The notes under the pieces: model-generated
Told to the model about the DNA's origin: nothing
The model's input: the letters and a program-made list of their open reading frames with translations, nothing else
Database searches by the model: none
Assembly: GCA_012842035.1 (NCBI GenBank)
Contig: DUTO01000098.1
Span: forward strand, 1 to 18,063
DNA from: Clostridia bacterium
GTDB taxonomy: Bacteria > Bacillota > Peptococcia > DRI-13 > DTU073
Reading direction: 5' to 3'
DNA: 18,063 nucleotides
Position numbers and translations under genes: made by a program
Shown: positions 1 to 8,559 of the stretch, piece after piece
How the letters are laid out: each line of letters starts with the position of its first letter
Position numbering within the stretch: the first letter of the stretch is position 1

Positions 1-28
1 ACATTAAAAACATCTAAACCCATTATAT

Positions 29-45
29 AAGGGCTTTGCAGCCTT
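29..45 (-). terminator. Weak hairpin after rlmD-like gene
   Basis: Just past the stop codon of the methyltransferase gene the minus strand can form a short stem: AAGGCT pairs with AGCCCTT if one C is bulged, closing a four-base loop. The following bases are A/T-rich but not a clean U-tract, so termination is only a possibility. Confidence 0.28.
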
Positions 46-1404
46 TTAATCTTCCACCTTTGACATCAATACTACGCACTCAACATGGGCTGTCTGAGGA
101 AACATGTCTACCGGCTGCACTTCCTTTAACACATAGCCTCCATCCGCCAAATACCGCAAGTCTCGAACTAACGTAGCCGGATTACAGGAAACATAGACTA
201 CACGTTGTGCCCTAACTGTAATAATACTGTCCAATAATTCCCGGTCGCAACCCTTACGCGGCGGGTCAACTACCACCACTTGAGATCTTGCCCCTCTTGT
301 CACCATTTGAGGCATTATTTTTTCCGCTTTCCCCTGCACAAACTCCACATTATTTATTCCGTTGCGTTCCGCATTTTTCCGGGCATCAGCCACCGCTTCC
401 GGCACAATTTCGATCCCCGTTACTTTCCGTGCCCGTTTTGCCAAAAACAAGCTGATTGTCCCAATCCCACAATAGGCATCGACCACTTCTGCCTCTCCCG
501 ATAAAGCGACATACTCCAAGACCTTTTCATACAAAACATTAGTCTGCATACTATTCACCTGAAAAAAAGAAGCCGGCGAAATAATAAACGTCAAAGAACC
601 TATTTTATCCTCCAACCAGTTTCTGCCCTTAATTATTTCTACCTTCCTATCAAGTATAGACCCTGCCGCCTTGGTATTTTCACTCTGACACACACCGACA
701 ACTTCCGAATATTTCCGAAAAATTTCCCGGGCAATAGCCTTTTTTTTGTCACAATATTTCCCGGAATAAATAAAAACAAGAAGAATTTCCCCCTTCGCCC
801 TACTTTCGCGAATCAAAATCTGGTGCAAACCGGGCACACCTTTTTGAGCTACTTTCACCTGAAAAGCACTCAATATCTCTTCCAAAGAATCTACTAAAGA
901 GGTTACCTTGGGAGAAAACAAATGACGACAAGACTCCGCTACAAGACAATGCGTTCCTTCCTCAAAAAAACCCAAGGATACTTTGTCCTTCCGACGACCA
1001 ACCTGAAAACAACCTTTATTACGATACCTCCAAGGTGTTTCCATACCTAAAACAGGCTGCACAGAAACATCCTTAAATCCACCAATTCTCTGCAAAGCAT
1101 CTTGCACAATTTCCTGCTTAATTCTCAGCTGAGCAGCATAAGTAACATGCTGAAGTTGGCAACCTCCACACTGGGCATACACAGCACAAGTCGGTTCAAG
1201 GCGTTCCGCACTTGGACACAAAACCTCTTTCACCCTACCTCTTAAAACGCCCTTTCGCCTTTCATCTATTTCTACCAGTACTTCCTCGCCTCTAAGCGCC
1301 CCCGGTACAAAAATAACCTGTCCCTCAATTCTGCCTACCCCAACGCCATCATGAGCATATCCGCTAATCTTCACTCTGTAAAAACTTTTTTGTTCGCCAG
1401 TCAC
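46..1404 (-). CDS. rlmD: 23S rRNA (uracil-5-)-methyltransferase, RlmD/RumA family
   Basis: This predicted SAM-dependent enzyme makes 5-methyluridine in 23S rRNA. The 452-residue length is normal for the family. An N-terminal TRAM domain spans about residues 5-60. Cysteines C73, C79, C82 and C159 fit the family's 4Fe-4S cluster (CX5CX2C plus a distant Cys). The SAM-binding loop DAYCGIGT is at 309-316, DPPRKG at 380-385, the catalytic cysteine C407 lies in VSCNPATL, and the general-base glutamate E442 lies in HVEC. All key residues are present, so it should be active. The start is GTG at 1404, six bases after a GAGGAGG site. In Bacillota, paralogues (RlmCD, TrmA-like) share this fold, so the exact target uridine is not fixed by sequence alone. 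The gene lies 41 nt downstream of the C_GCAxxG_C_C gene on the same strand and may be cotranscribed with it. Confidence 0.93.
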   Translation of the reverse strand: MTGEQKSFYRVKISGYAHDGVGVGRIEGQVIFVPGALRGEEVLVEIDERRKGVLRGRVKEVLCPSAERLEPTCAVYAQCGGCQLQHVTYAAQLRIKQEIVQDALQRIGGFKDVSVQPVLGMETPWRYRNKGCFQVGRRKDKVSLGFFEEGTHCLVAESCRHLFSPKVTSLVDSLEEILSAFQVKVAQKGVPGLHQILIRESRAKGEILLVFIYSGKYCDKKKAIAREIFRKYSEVVGVCQSENTKAAGSILDRKVEIIKGRNWLEDKIGSLTFIISPASFFQVNSMQTNVLYEKVLEYVALSGEAEVVDAYCGIGTISLFLAKRARKVTGIEIVPEAVADARKNAERNGINNVEFVQGKAEKIMPQMVTRGARSQVVVVDPPRKGCDRELLDSIITVRAQRVVYVSCNPATLVRDLRYLADGGYVLKEVQPVDMFPQTAHVECVVLMSKVED

Positions 1405-1445
1405 ACGTTTCCTCCTCTTAATGATAACTTAATCCCTCATCCGAA

Positions 1446-1901
1446 CTACTTGTTTTTGATTAATTCATCGATCATCTCGGCCGCTTGACCTACAATTTCA
1501 AGACAAGAACGTTTTTTGTTATGTTCCCCTTTTCTTGGCTCAGAGATTAATCGATTAGTAGTAGAGCTCAACCCCAACAATTCTCTGCAAATAATCGATC
1601 CATTTTTCTCTTCAAATTGTTTAGCCAGTGCTTGTATTAACTCATAATGCTCTACTCTTAATTTCCTATTTAAAGGATCGCTATATCCATACATTAACCC
1701 AGACACCATGAACATACCACTAACCGCTCCACATACTTCACGTAATCTTCCCATGCCACCCCCAAAAGAGGAAGACAGCTTTATAGCGGTCTCGAAATCA
1801 AGACCAGTTTCATCACAAAAAGCACCTACAACTGCTTGTGCACAATTATAGCCCTCTTTAAACAAAGCCATAGCTTGCTCTGCATGCTCCACTCTACTCA
1901 T
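1446..1901 (-). CDS. C_GCAxxG_C_C family redox-type protein
   Basis: This 151-residue protein belongs to the C_GCAxxG_C_C family, common in anaerobes and thought to be redox-active, although no reaction is established. The defining elements are present: C20 in GYNCAQAV, the segment FGGGMGRLREVCGAVSG (46-62) with C57, C105 in IICREL, and C133 in RSCLEIV. C29 is an additional cysteine. There is no signal peptide or membrane segment, so it is probably cytoplasmic. The ATG at 1901 follows an AAGGAAGGGG ribosome binding site. Some family members sit beside electron-transfer genes, but here the neighbours are an rRNA methyltransferase and a small zinc-ribbon-like protein, which do not indicate a pathway. 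Confidence 0.9.
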   Translation of the reverse strand: MSRVEHAEQAMALFKEGYNCAQAVVGAFCDETGLDFETAIKLSSSFGGGMGRLREVCGAVSGMFMVSGLMYGYSDPLNRKLRVEHYELIQALAKQFEEKNGSIICRELLGLSSTTNRLISEPRKGEHNKKRSCLEIVGQAAEMIDELIKNK

Positions 1902-1924
1902 CCCCTTCCTTCAATTAAAACTTG

Positions 1925-1955
1925 CTAAATAATAAAGCGGCTCGGGAAGAGCCAC
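1925..1955 (-). terminator. Rho-independent terminator for the small CxxC gene
   Basis: Read on the minus strand, a seven-pair stem (GTGGCTC with GAGCCGC, one G-U pair) encloses the loop TTCCC and is followed by TTTATTATTT. The stem covers 1937-1943 and 1949-1955. It lies after the stop of the gene at 2008-2217 and before the C_GCAxxG_C_C gene, so it probably separates the two transcripts. Confidence 0.6.
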
Positions 1956-2007
1956 CTTGGATTTATACCATTTATTTCACTTGATATTATTTAAACTTCA
2001 CGGAGTA

Positions 2008-2217
2008 TTATCCTTTATATTCATGTGAAAATTTGCATTTTCCACAGTAATATGTACTTTTTTTCTTGCCCAGTGCTCCCCCTACTAATCCTACAGGTCC
2101 TAATAAAACTCCTCCTATAGCTGCTTTTCCTACACTGAATCCTTTGTTCTGCGTATCAATCTTTTTCCAATTTTCGAATTCTCCACACATAGGACACTCA
2201 CTTGGTGCTTCTCCCAT
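2008..2217 (-). CDS. Small double-CxxC protein with glycine-rich hydrophobic core
   Basis: This 69-residue protein has two CxxC knuckles, C8-C11 near the N-terminus and C58-C61 near the C-terminus, which together could form one zinc ribbon. Between them residues 27-50 are glycine-rich and hydrophobic (VGGALGKKK at the end), resembling the short membrane-inserting or oligomerising hairpins of other small Gly-zipper-like proteins. The ATG at 2217 is preceded by AAGGGGG at a good distance. No enzyme motif is visible. The function is unknown; possibilities include a membrane-associated zinc-ribbon protein. The strong terminator just downstream and the good ribosome site support it being a real gene. 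Confidence 0.7.
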   Translation of the reverse strand: MGEAPSECPMCGEFENWKKIDTQNKGFSVGKAAIGGVLLGPVGLVGGALGKKKSTYYCGKCKFSHEYKG

Positions 2218-2306
2218 ATCTTTGTCCCCCTTACATTAATTAATATTACTATGAAAATTATAAACCAGATTCTCCTTAATCACAAGGAACAATATTTTTC
2301 TTTATC

Positions 2307-2339
2307 TTATCCGCGGCAAACGAAAAAATACCGCGATAA
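2307..2339. repeat. Imperfect inverted repeat between DUF499 gene and small CxxC gene
   Basis: TTATC-c-GCGG pairs with CCGC-GATAA around a 14-base loop, giving nine pairs with one bulged C. It is downstream of the defense operon and upstream of the small CxxC gene. No U-tract follows on the minus strand, so it is not a classical terminator for the operon; it may slow transcription or act as a processing hairpin. Confidence 0.35.
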
Positions 2340-2393
2340 AAATCATAGTACAATGTGAGCTTTTTATGTCTGAAGATTAATAATATAGCGCAC

Positions 2394-5300
2394 TCACTCA
2401 TCAAACCCAAACGTTCGCACTTTAAGGGTCTGACAGTTCTCAGATACTACCCGTACTATTTGTGGCGACAAACCATCCGGCGATTTTACATTCACTTCCA
2501 GCGATACTTCTACCTGGACCCCATCTACCGATGTAAGATGACTGATAACCTCCTCAACCAGTTTTTGGACATCGCGCCCTATACGGGTTGTGTCCAGTTC
2601 TGCTGACATATAGAAGTGAGTGTTTTGGGAAGCTTTATGAACATCGCAAATATTTTCGCCAAATTGTGGTCTCAGAGAAGTATAAGTAATAGAATCACCA
2701 CTTGTGGGAATAGTCGAACCATCACCGGTCTGTGCCCCCGCTTCTGCCCGACACCTTGCCTCTTCTTCGGTAAGTTGTTTTTGTGCTACACTAACCTTGA
2801 CTAAATAACCAGAACGTTCAATATTTCCAATATATTGGTTAAATTTTAAATCAATATAACGAGTGCCATCAAATGCCGACGCTAAGGCAAAATACTCCGT
2901 AGAATTCAAGCCCGCGCGAATAGTTTCCTCCAGTACACTCTCACTTGCCAGACGTGGGAGATAGCAATAGGTACAAAGATATTCCCAAAGTTTCTTGATA
3001 GAAATGTTATCGACATCACGCCAGAGTAAATTGTCCAGTTCCATCAAGAGAAGAGCCGGGGCCCATGTGGTAATGATTGCCTCATTTTGAAGCATCTTCT
3101 TAGCAGCTTTGGTGATAATACCTTCATTGCCACCACTGATACGGATGGTATCCCAAACGATGGTTTTCATATCCATATTTTTGTCGATATAAGGCACAAG
3201 AAGCCAGCAGTATGCTTCTTTTATCCTTGCGTCCACGGTTTCACCACAACGACGAAGATTGTTATCGGTTTCACGGTTTTGTGCCGCATCAAGGTTCAGG
3301 TTTTCACTATCATCCTTGACAGACTTCCAAGCAAGATAAAGTCGAACCGCCTGTTTAAGCGAATTCATTAGATCTTGATCGGGTGCAATAAAAGCAAGCA
3401 TATTCCGATAGATGCGTGGTGTATGACCACGATTATTCAAAATATCTATAACCGCCGTCATTGCACTATTTTTTTGATTTGAAGCCCTGTACTCGTCAAC
3501 AGGGCGCAAAATAACAAGACGAGCGGTTTGCTCATCCGGCACATCAAGGGACGATGCGGGACAGACATGTATACCCGCAAAAGGCTGTTCTTTGCGCAGT
3601 CCATGTAGTCGGGATTCGATTTCATATTCCACATCAGATGCTAAAATCTGCGTGGCTCGGTCTTCTACAGTTTTACGAAGCGTGGGACGGGTATCGTACC
3701 AAAAACGGTCGCCCGTCGAATTTGTATAAAGATAAGCAAGAGATGAAGTCAGTGTGTTTAACGCATCATTAAAATTAGCAATGTTCTCACCTGGTTGAAC
3801 TATACCAAGACGAATACGCGATGCTTCAATGCCGCGTACCCTTTGATCACGGACGGTCGGAGCACTACCCAACATAATCGTTCTTGCCACACGACGAGCC
3901 GCCAGTGTCCCACCATAACGCGGATTTGATTGATCTTTTTGATACGGTATAGAATTCCTACCATCTACTTCGCGATCAACAAGAGCGTTCCATCCTTCGG
4001 GAAGATGCCGAGTCAATTCATCACGCACGTTTGGCGTATCAAGAGGAATGGAACCTGGCATAATCATCAAACTTGCATCATTGGCCATCCATAATTCATG
4101 AATAACCGCCGCCATCAAACGAAGAACCCCTCGTGTTCTTTGAAAACGCTCCAAAGTCGCCCAATCTTCATAAAGTCTGTCAAATACTTCGGGATGAATA
4201 GGGTAACAAGAAATCATCCGCTCCTTGTATTCCATTTCTTTTACTTCAAACGGAAAATCGCTTTGGTTTTCATTATACATTTGACTGAATTTAGCACAGA
4301 CTGCATCACGCCCGTTAAGGTCTTTACAATCAAGGAACAACCTACGGCGTACAACTTCAAAGCCTTCATTTGCAGCCACCGGCTTCCAAATAGATTCCAT
4401 ACGCCCAAAGGTATGCTCTATAGTTTCCAATGCAATCCTACCTGCCTCACCGCCGATTTCAATATCCGATTCGGGGATAGAAGCGACTACAAGACTATTT
4501 TTACTTGCCCTTGCCGCTTCTGTTACTTCCTGAATAAAAGAAATAAAATTATCAAATGTACCTGCGGGCAGCCCCCTTGCACCATAAATTTTCTTAGCAT
4601 AAGCAACTAGTTCGTCCATCAAAATAAGGCAAGGACCAGCAGCATCAAAAAGGTTTTTCAAGACTTCCGAACCCGGAGAAACACCTTTTTTATCTGCTTC
4701 CTTTACATAATCATATAAGCCTAAATTACCAGCTGATTTTGCAAGCTGAGCAGCCATCTCGCCCCATAAAGTATTAATAGTGATCCCGGGCATATTACCA
4801 GGACGCTTACTCCTAGTGGGGTTAAGTGCAGTGCCAACTAAAACAGCAACATTCGCTTTAGGTAATGTCGAAATACCCGCTCTCTTCAACACAGGTTTGA
4901 TATTCGAAATTTTATCAAGAGAAACCCTGCCACGCATCAAGTGATAAAGGGCAAGCATACTATGGGTTTTACCGCCGCCGAAAGCCGTCTTTAACTGAAT
5001 GACAGGCTCTCCGTCCTTCCCACAAATTCGACGTAAAGACTGTTCCAAAAGTCCTGTCATTCCTTCAGTAACATAAGTACGACCAAAAAACTCTACGGGA
5101 TCCTGATATTCATAAGAGCCTTCACCACGAGCTACCTGAGCTAAATCAGCAGCAAACTCCGCATTTTTATAACGTCCCTGAGCTACATCAGGATGGGGTT
5201 CGATCACATCGCGCCAGCTAGAAAGCCCGCTAATGGGCGTAGTGCTTAAAATACCAATCTTCTGTTTTGTTGTAGTAAGAGGAGCGACAGATGCTTTTGT

Positions 5301-5771
5301 AACCATTGTAGAGCCATTCGCAGAACCGTAACGAGACGTACGGAGTAACACGCGAATCTCCTCCGCACTTTCGGACTCAATCTGCTCCGCAAGGCGTGAC
5401 ATCGTATCAAGGGCTCGCCAAGTATCATCAGCACTAAAATCCTCTCCACCAAGATGAGCCAGCCTATTACGGACACCAACCAACTCCTTTGCCCACGTAC
5501 GATGATCGATAGATAATTTTTTACGAAAAACGGTATTCCAATGTAGATCAAACAACAGTAGACAACGTTGAATATCCAAAGAATCTACCAGATCACCCCA
5601 ATCCCCCTCTAAAGGCAAATCCCTTTTTTGCTCTTCGTAAAGTATATCTAAAACAGCTTTCTGCCACCAGTCTTGCCCCTCACTATTTCCCAATTCACGG
5701 GCAATATAAGGAGCAAAAACTTCAAGCAAAATACGAAATCCCTGCGATACTTGTATATGATTGTTTCCCAT
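2394..5771 (-). CDS. DUF499 (COG1483) ATPase with N-terminal Swt1-like HEPN domain
   Basis: This 1125-residue protein is the last gene of the defense-like operon. The N-terminus (about 5-135) resembles Swt1-type HEPN domains and contains R101-NRLA-H106, an Rx4H motif of the kind that forms the RNase active site in many HEPN proteins. A flexible linker follows. The DUF499 ATPase core has Walker A in AFGGGKTHS (263-271) and Walker B in CLILMDELVAY (381-391), with D386 and E387, and a possible sensor region in VVASIPESD. The long C-terminal part is typical of the family and ends in a small conserved alpha/beta region. DUF499 proteins are known as partners of DUF1156 methyltransferases in predicted anti-phage islands. 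ATP-driven sensing or remodelling and RNA cleavage are inferences. The ribosome site AGGAGGAG overlaps the upstream gene's stop codon (12-nt gap), so translation is probably coupled. Confidence 0.9.
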   Translation of the reverse strand: MGNNHIQVSQGFRILLEVFAPYIARELGNSEGQDWWQKAVLDILYEEQKRDLPLEGDWGDLVDSLDIQRCLLLFDLHWNTVFRKKLSIDHRTWAKELVGVRNRLAHLGGEDFSADDTWRALDTMSRLAEQIESESAEEIRVLLRTSRYGSANGSTMVTKASVAPLTTTKQKIGILSTTPISGLSSWRDVIEPHPDVAQGRYKNAEFAADLAQVARGEGSYEYQDPVEFFGRTYVTEGMTGLLEQSLRRICGKDGEPVIQLKTAFGGGKTHSMLALYHLMRGRVSLDKISNIKPVLKRAGISTLPKANVAVLVGTALNPTRSKRPGNMPGITINTLWGEMAAQLAKSAGNLGLYDYVKEADKKGVSPGSEVLKNLFDAAGPCLILMDELVAYAKKIYGARGLPAGTFDNFISFIQEVTEAARASKNSLVVASIPESDIEIGGEAGRIALETIEHTFGRMESIWKPVAANEGFEVVRRRLFLDCKDLNGRDAVCAKFSQMYNENQSDFPFEVKEMEYKERMISCYPIHPEVFDRLYEDWATLERFQRTRGVLRLMAAVIHELWMANDASLMIMPGSIPLDTPNVRDELTRHLPEGWNALVDREVDGRNSIPYQKDQSNPRYGGTLAARRVARTIMLGSAPTVRDQRVRGIEASRIRLGIVQPGENIANFNDALNTLTSSLAYLYTNSTGDRFWYDTRPTLRKTVEDRATQILASDVEYEIESRLHGLRKEQPFAGIHVCPASSLDVPDEQTARLVILRPVDEYRASNQKNSAMTAVIDILNNRGHTPRIYRNMLAFIAPDQDLMNSLKQAVRLYLAWKSVKDDSENLNLDAAQNRETDNNLRRCGETVDARIKEAYCWLLVPYIDKNMDMKTIVWDTIRISGGNEGIITKAAKKMLQNEAIITTWAPALLLMELDNLLWRDVDNISIKKLWEYLCTYCYLPRLASESVLEETIRAGLNSTEYFALASAFDGTRYIDLKFNQYIGNIERSGYLVKVSVAQKQLTEEEARCRAEAGAQTGDGSTIPTSGDSITYTSLRPQFGENICDVHKASQNTHFYMSAELDTTRIGRDVQKLVEEVISHLTSVDGVQVEVSLEVNVKSPDGLSPQIVRVVSENCQTLKVRTFGFDE

Positions 5772-5783
5772 ATAATTCTCCTC

Positions 5784-8555
5784 CTATCTAGTTCCAATAT
5801 TAAAAAACGTCATCTGTTTAGCGTTACTCATCTCTGCCTGCAGTTCCGCCGCTTTAGACTGAACATCCGACCAAGCAATGACAAGTGAATTATAAGCATA
5901 TGCTTCTGCCGCCCAGCCCTTACGCTCAGCTATAGTGAACAAACGATAGGCTAAAGCTTTTGCCCGTTCAGGCTGAGAAGCAAAAACATCCACCACGATC
6001 TTCGCTGCACCTACTACACCATCCTGATCTAAGGCATGGGTTAGCTGTTGAGTAAGCAACCAAATAATCCCTTCATTGTGCATCGCTTTTTCAGGAATTT
6101 TCTCCCGTGTAAGCAAGCGTACCACACCTTTCCGAGCATAGAGAATACCACAAGCCGCCAATCTCTCCACCGAAGTGTTTTTTGCCCGTGCCAGCACATC
6201 CGCTTCACCAAAACTTATGTCATTAAAGGCATACTGTGTATATAAGTCCACGCAAAAACGGCTATCCCGATCAAGTTCACCATCCTGCTCTGTAAAATAA
6301 AGATCAAGCTCCTGATTGATAATCTGCAAAGCCGAACGGACACTCATCGGAGTTCCATCCGCTTCCAACACCTTGGAAAACCTCGAATAAACACCAATAC
6401 CGGGACCAATTGCGCTTTGTGCCAAGTCCACTGGGGCGATGTTTGATGCTTGTAGCTTCACCAGTGCGGGCTTTAGTTCCCGTTTGAGGGTATTAATAAA
6501 GTCGCGACGCGTGCAAAACGGTGCGTCAGCAGAGCGCTTGCGGCAGACGAGGACGATGGAGGAGGCGAGGGCGTTAGTGTCCATGCCGATCATACGATTG
6601 GACAATTCTGTCCGCATAGGCCAAGTGCCTGTAATAGAAAACCCTGCTTGAATAATTGCCGACAGTATTGTTTCCCAACCGGTGGAAGAGGTGTTGTTGT
6701 TATTATCATCTTCACTTTGCTTATAGGCGTAATAAACCGTTGTCGGTATATCTTCGCGAACATAAACATTTATTTGCTTAAACACCTGCAACATTCCATC
6801 CTCAAAGAAATTGTAGGCTCTCTCACGACTACCATCAAAACGATATGGTGTAGCAACAAGTTCTTCTGCTTTGGGTACAAGCAAAGTTCCAAATAGTTTA
6901 GGATATGTATCTTTTAAAGCCTGTCGCATCCAAATATAAAAAAAGTCACTTAAATCAGCATAACCAATGTTATCGTAATAAGGAGGGTCTGTTGATACCA
7001 TGATCTCACGTAAGCCAATATCACTTTGTGCATCAAACTGACGGGCAGCAGCCTTTATAGAAGCTGGAAATAATAGAAGACATTTAATTACCCATTCAAG
7101 CATATTTTTAAAACACCCTGAAGAATTGCTGAAAGGATTGCCCTCGGCATAATCCCATACCATTGGGATTGCTTGACGTCCAAAAGTATTTCTTAAACCA
7201 TCACGAGAAACATCCCAACTACATATAGAAGAACCACGATCAGCAATCTTATTAATGACAAAAGCCAAATACACCCCCACTGCTTGACCATATGCCTTCG
7301 CCCCAGTACCACCTTCAGATAATGGAATCTGGTCATTCACCAGACTAGCGGCTACCGCATCGTTCTCGGCCTGCACTTGTGCTTCGGCAACAAGGTCGCT
7401 GAAAGTTGTTAATGCGATAAGCTGGCGATTAGTAAAAAGTTCAGTAAAACTGGTATAACCATATAAAGGTAATTGATCGGCTGCTTTACCAAACAGCTCG
7501 CCTTCTGGTTTCCATTCAGGTTCACCACAATCTGCCACCTTTATATGTTCATCACTAGGGGATATATATAAACGTTTTCTATCCCCCTCTGCTACTATTG
7601 CCATTAGCTGTGCACCTATTCGTTTGGCAACGCCCTCAGCTTTAATATACGAACTATCAACGGGGGAATTACAACATATACACCTAAACTTAGCTCTCCC
7701 TATTTTCGGTGACTCCGATGCGTTCTTGCCGTACTTAACTATATAGCGTATCTTCTTGCCTTCTATTACAGGCTGAACATATGCCTCTCTACCCTTTTTC
7801 TTGGAAAGCACAAAGCTATTGGCCAGTGGCATTTCACAACCACAAACCGGATTGGGACATTTCACGGTTCGTGCCCAAATCCAAGCAATAACAGTACGCT
7901 CCTCTCCATGTTCGTCCTTGACTTTCGGATATAAGTGTCCGATACGTTCAAAAGCTTTCTGCTTCATCCACTCACCATAATAGCGCACATCTTCGGCAAG
8001 TCCCTGTGCACCTACCCAGTTACTATCATTACCCAGCTTAGCTCTGGCTTCTGGATTCACAGGTGGCATCCCGGCAAACTTCGGTGGTATCTCAATCATA
8101 GCTTTGTTGATCATCACAGCAACAGGGTTTAAATCACTAGCGTAAGCTTTTAATCCAAGCCTTTGCGCCTCCAGCGGTATTGAACCGCCACCCGCAAAGG
8201 GATCAAGAAGGACAGGAGGATTGCCGCCCGGTGATTTCATAATTTCAGCTTTCGCTTCATTTAGAATGTCTTGATTGTTAATATTCTCCCATTTAACTAA
8301 TTTTTCTAATATGGTAAACAAACGCTGACGTTCCTCTGCTTGTGCTTCTTCGGTCGGGAACTCTTTTGGACGACTCGACGGGTCATCCACTAGAGATGCC
8401 CAAATAACAGCTCTTGCCGCGGCAAGAGGTCGTCTTGCCCACCATAAATGCAATGTGGACGGATGTCCATGACGGATGGATTTCTCCCGAGCTGACTCCT
8501 TATTGATTGCTTCCAGTGGCAATGCAACTTCGATAAGCTTTTTCTTATAATCCAT
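5784..8555 (-). CDS. DUF1156 / COG1743 Zn-ribbon DNA adenine methyltransferase
   Basis: This 923-residue protein is a predicted N6-adenine DNA methyltransferase. The N-terminal DUF1156 signature HLWWARRPLAAARA covers 36-49. The SAM-binding motif DPFAGGGS is at 118-125 and the catalytic motif DPPYYD at 523-528. The roughly 400 residues between them should hold target recognition, and they include a split cysteine cluster, C233/C238/C240 and C292/C294/C295, matching the Zn-ribbon that defines COG1743. The conserved segment FTNRQLIALTTFSDL lies at 374-388. Both catalytic motifs are intact, so methylation of host DNA is likely; the target site cannot be read from sequence. The start lies 4 nt after the helicase stop with GAGGT inside the helicase end, so the two are surely one transcript. 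The arrangement suits a modification component that marks self DNA. Confidence 0.93.
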   Translation of the reverse strand: MDYKKKLIEVALPLEAINKESAREKSIRHGHPSTLHLWWARRPLAAARAVIWASLVDDPSSRPKEFPTEEAQAEERQRLFTILEKLVKWENINNQDILNEAKAEIMKSPGGNPPVLLDPFAGGGSIPLEAQRLGLKAYASDLNPVAVMINKAMIEIPPKFAGMPPVNPEARAKLGNDSNWVGAQGLAEDVRYYGEWMKQKAFERIGHLYPKVKDEHGEERTVIAWIWARTVKCPNPVCGCEMPLANSFVLSKKKGREAYVQPVIEGKKIRYIVKYGKNASESPKIGRAKFRCICCNSPVDSSYIKAEGVAKRIGAQLMAIVAEGDRKRLYISPSDEHIKVADCGEPEWKPEGELFGKAADQLPLYGYTSFTELFTNRQLIALTTFSDLVAEAQVQAENDAVAASLVNDQIPLSEGGTGAKAYGQAVGVYLAFVINKIADRGSSICSWDVSRDGLRNTFGRQAIPMVWDYAEGNPFSNSSGCFKNMLEWVIKCLLLFPASIKAAARQFDAQSDIGLREIMVSTDPPYYDNIGYADLSDFFYIWMRQALKDTYPKLFGTLLVPKAEELVATPYRFDGSRERAYNFFEDGMLQVFKQINVYVREDIPTTVYYAYKQSEDDNNNNTSSTGWETILSAIIQAGFSITGTWPMRTELSNRMIGMDTNALASSIVLVCRKRSADAPFCTRRDFINTLKRELKPALVKLQASNIAPVDLAQSAIGPGIGVYSRFSKVLEADGTPMSVRSALQIINQELDLYFTEQDGELDRDSRFCVDLYTQYAFNDISFGEADVLARAKNTSVERLAACGILYARKGVVRLLTREKIPEKAMHNEGIIWLLTQQLTHALDQDGVVGAAKIVVDVFASQPERAKALAYRLFTIAERKGWAAEAYAYNSLVIAWSDVQSKAAELQAEMSNAKQMTFFNIGTR

Positions 8556-8559
8556 ATCT

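Noticed and set aside
5246..5551. 101-codon minus-strand frame inside the DUF499 gene
   Set aside because: It overlaps the HEPN-DUF499 frame on the same strand and has no start signal or recognisable sequence.
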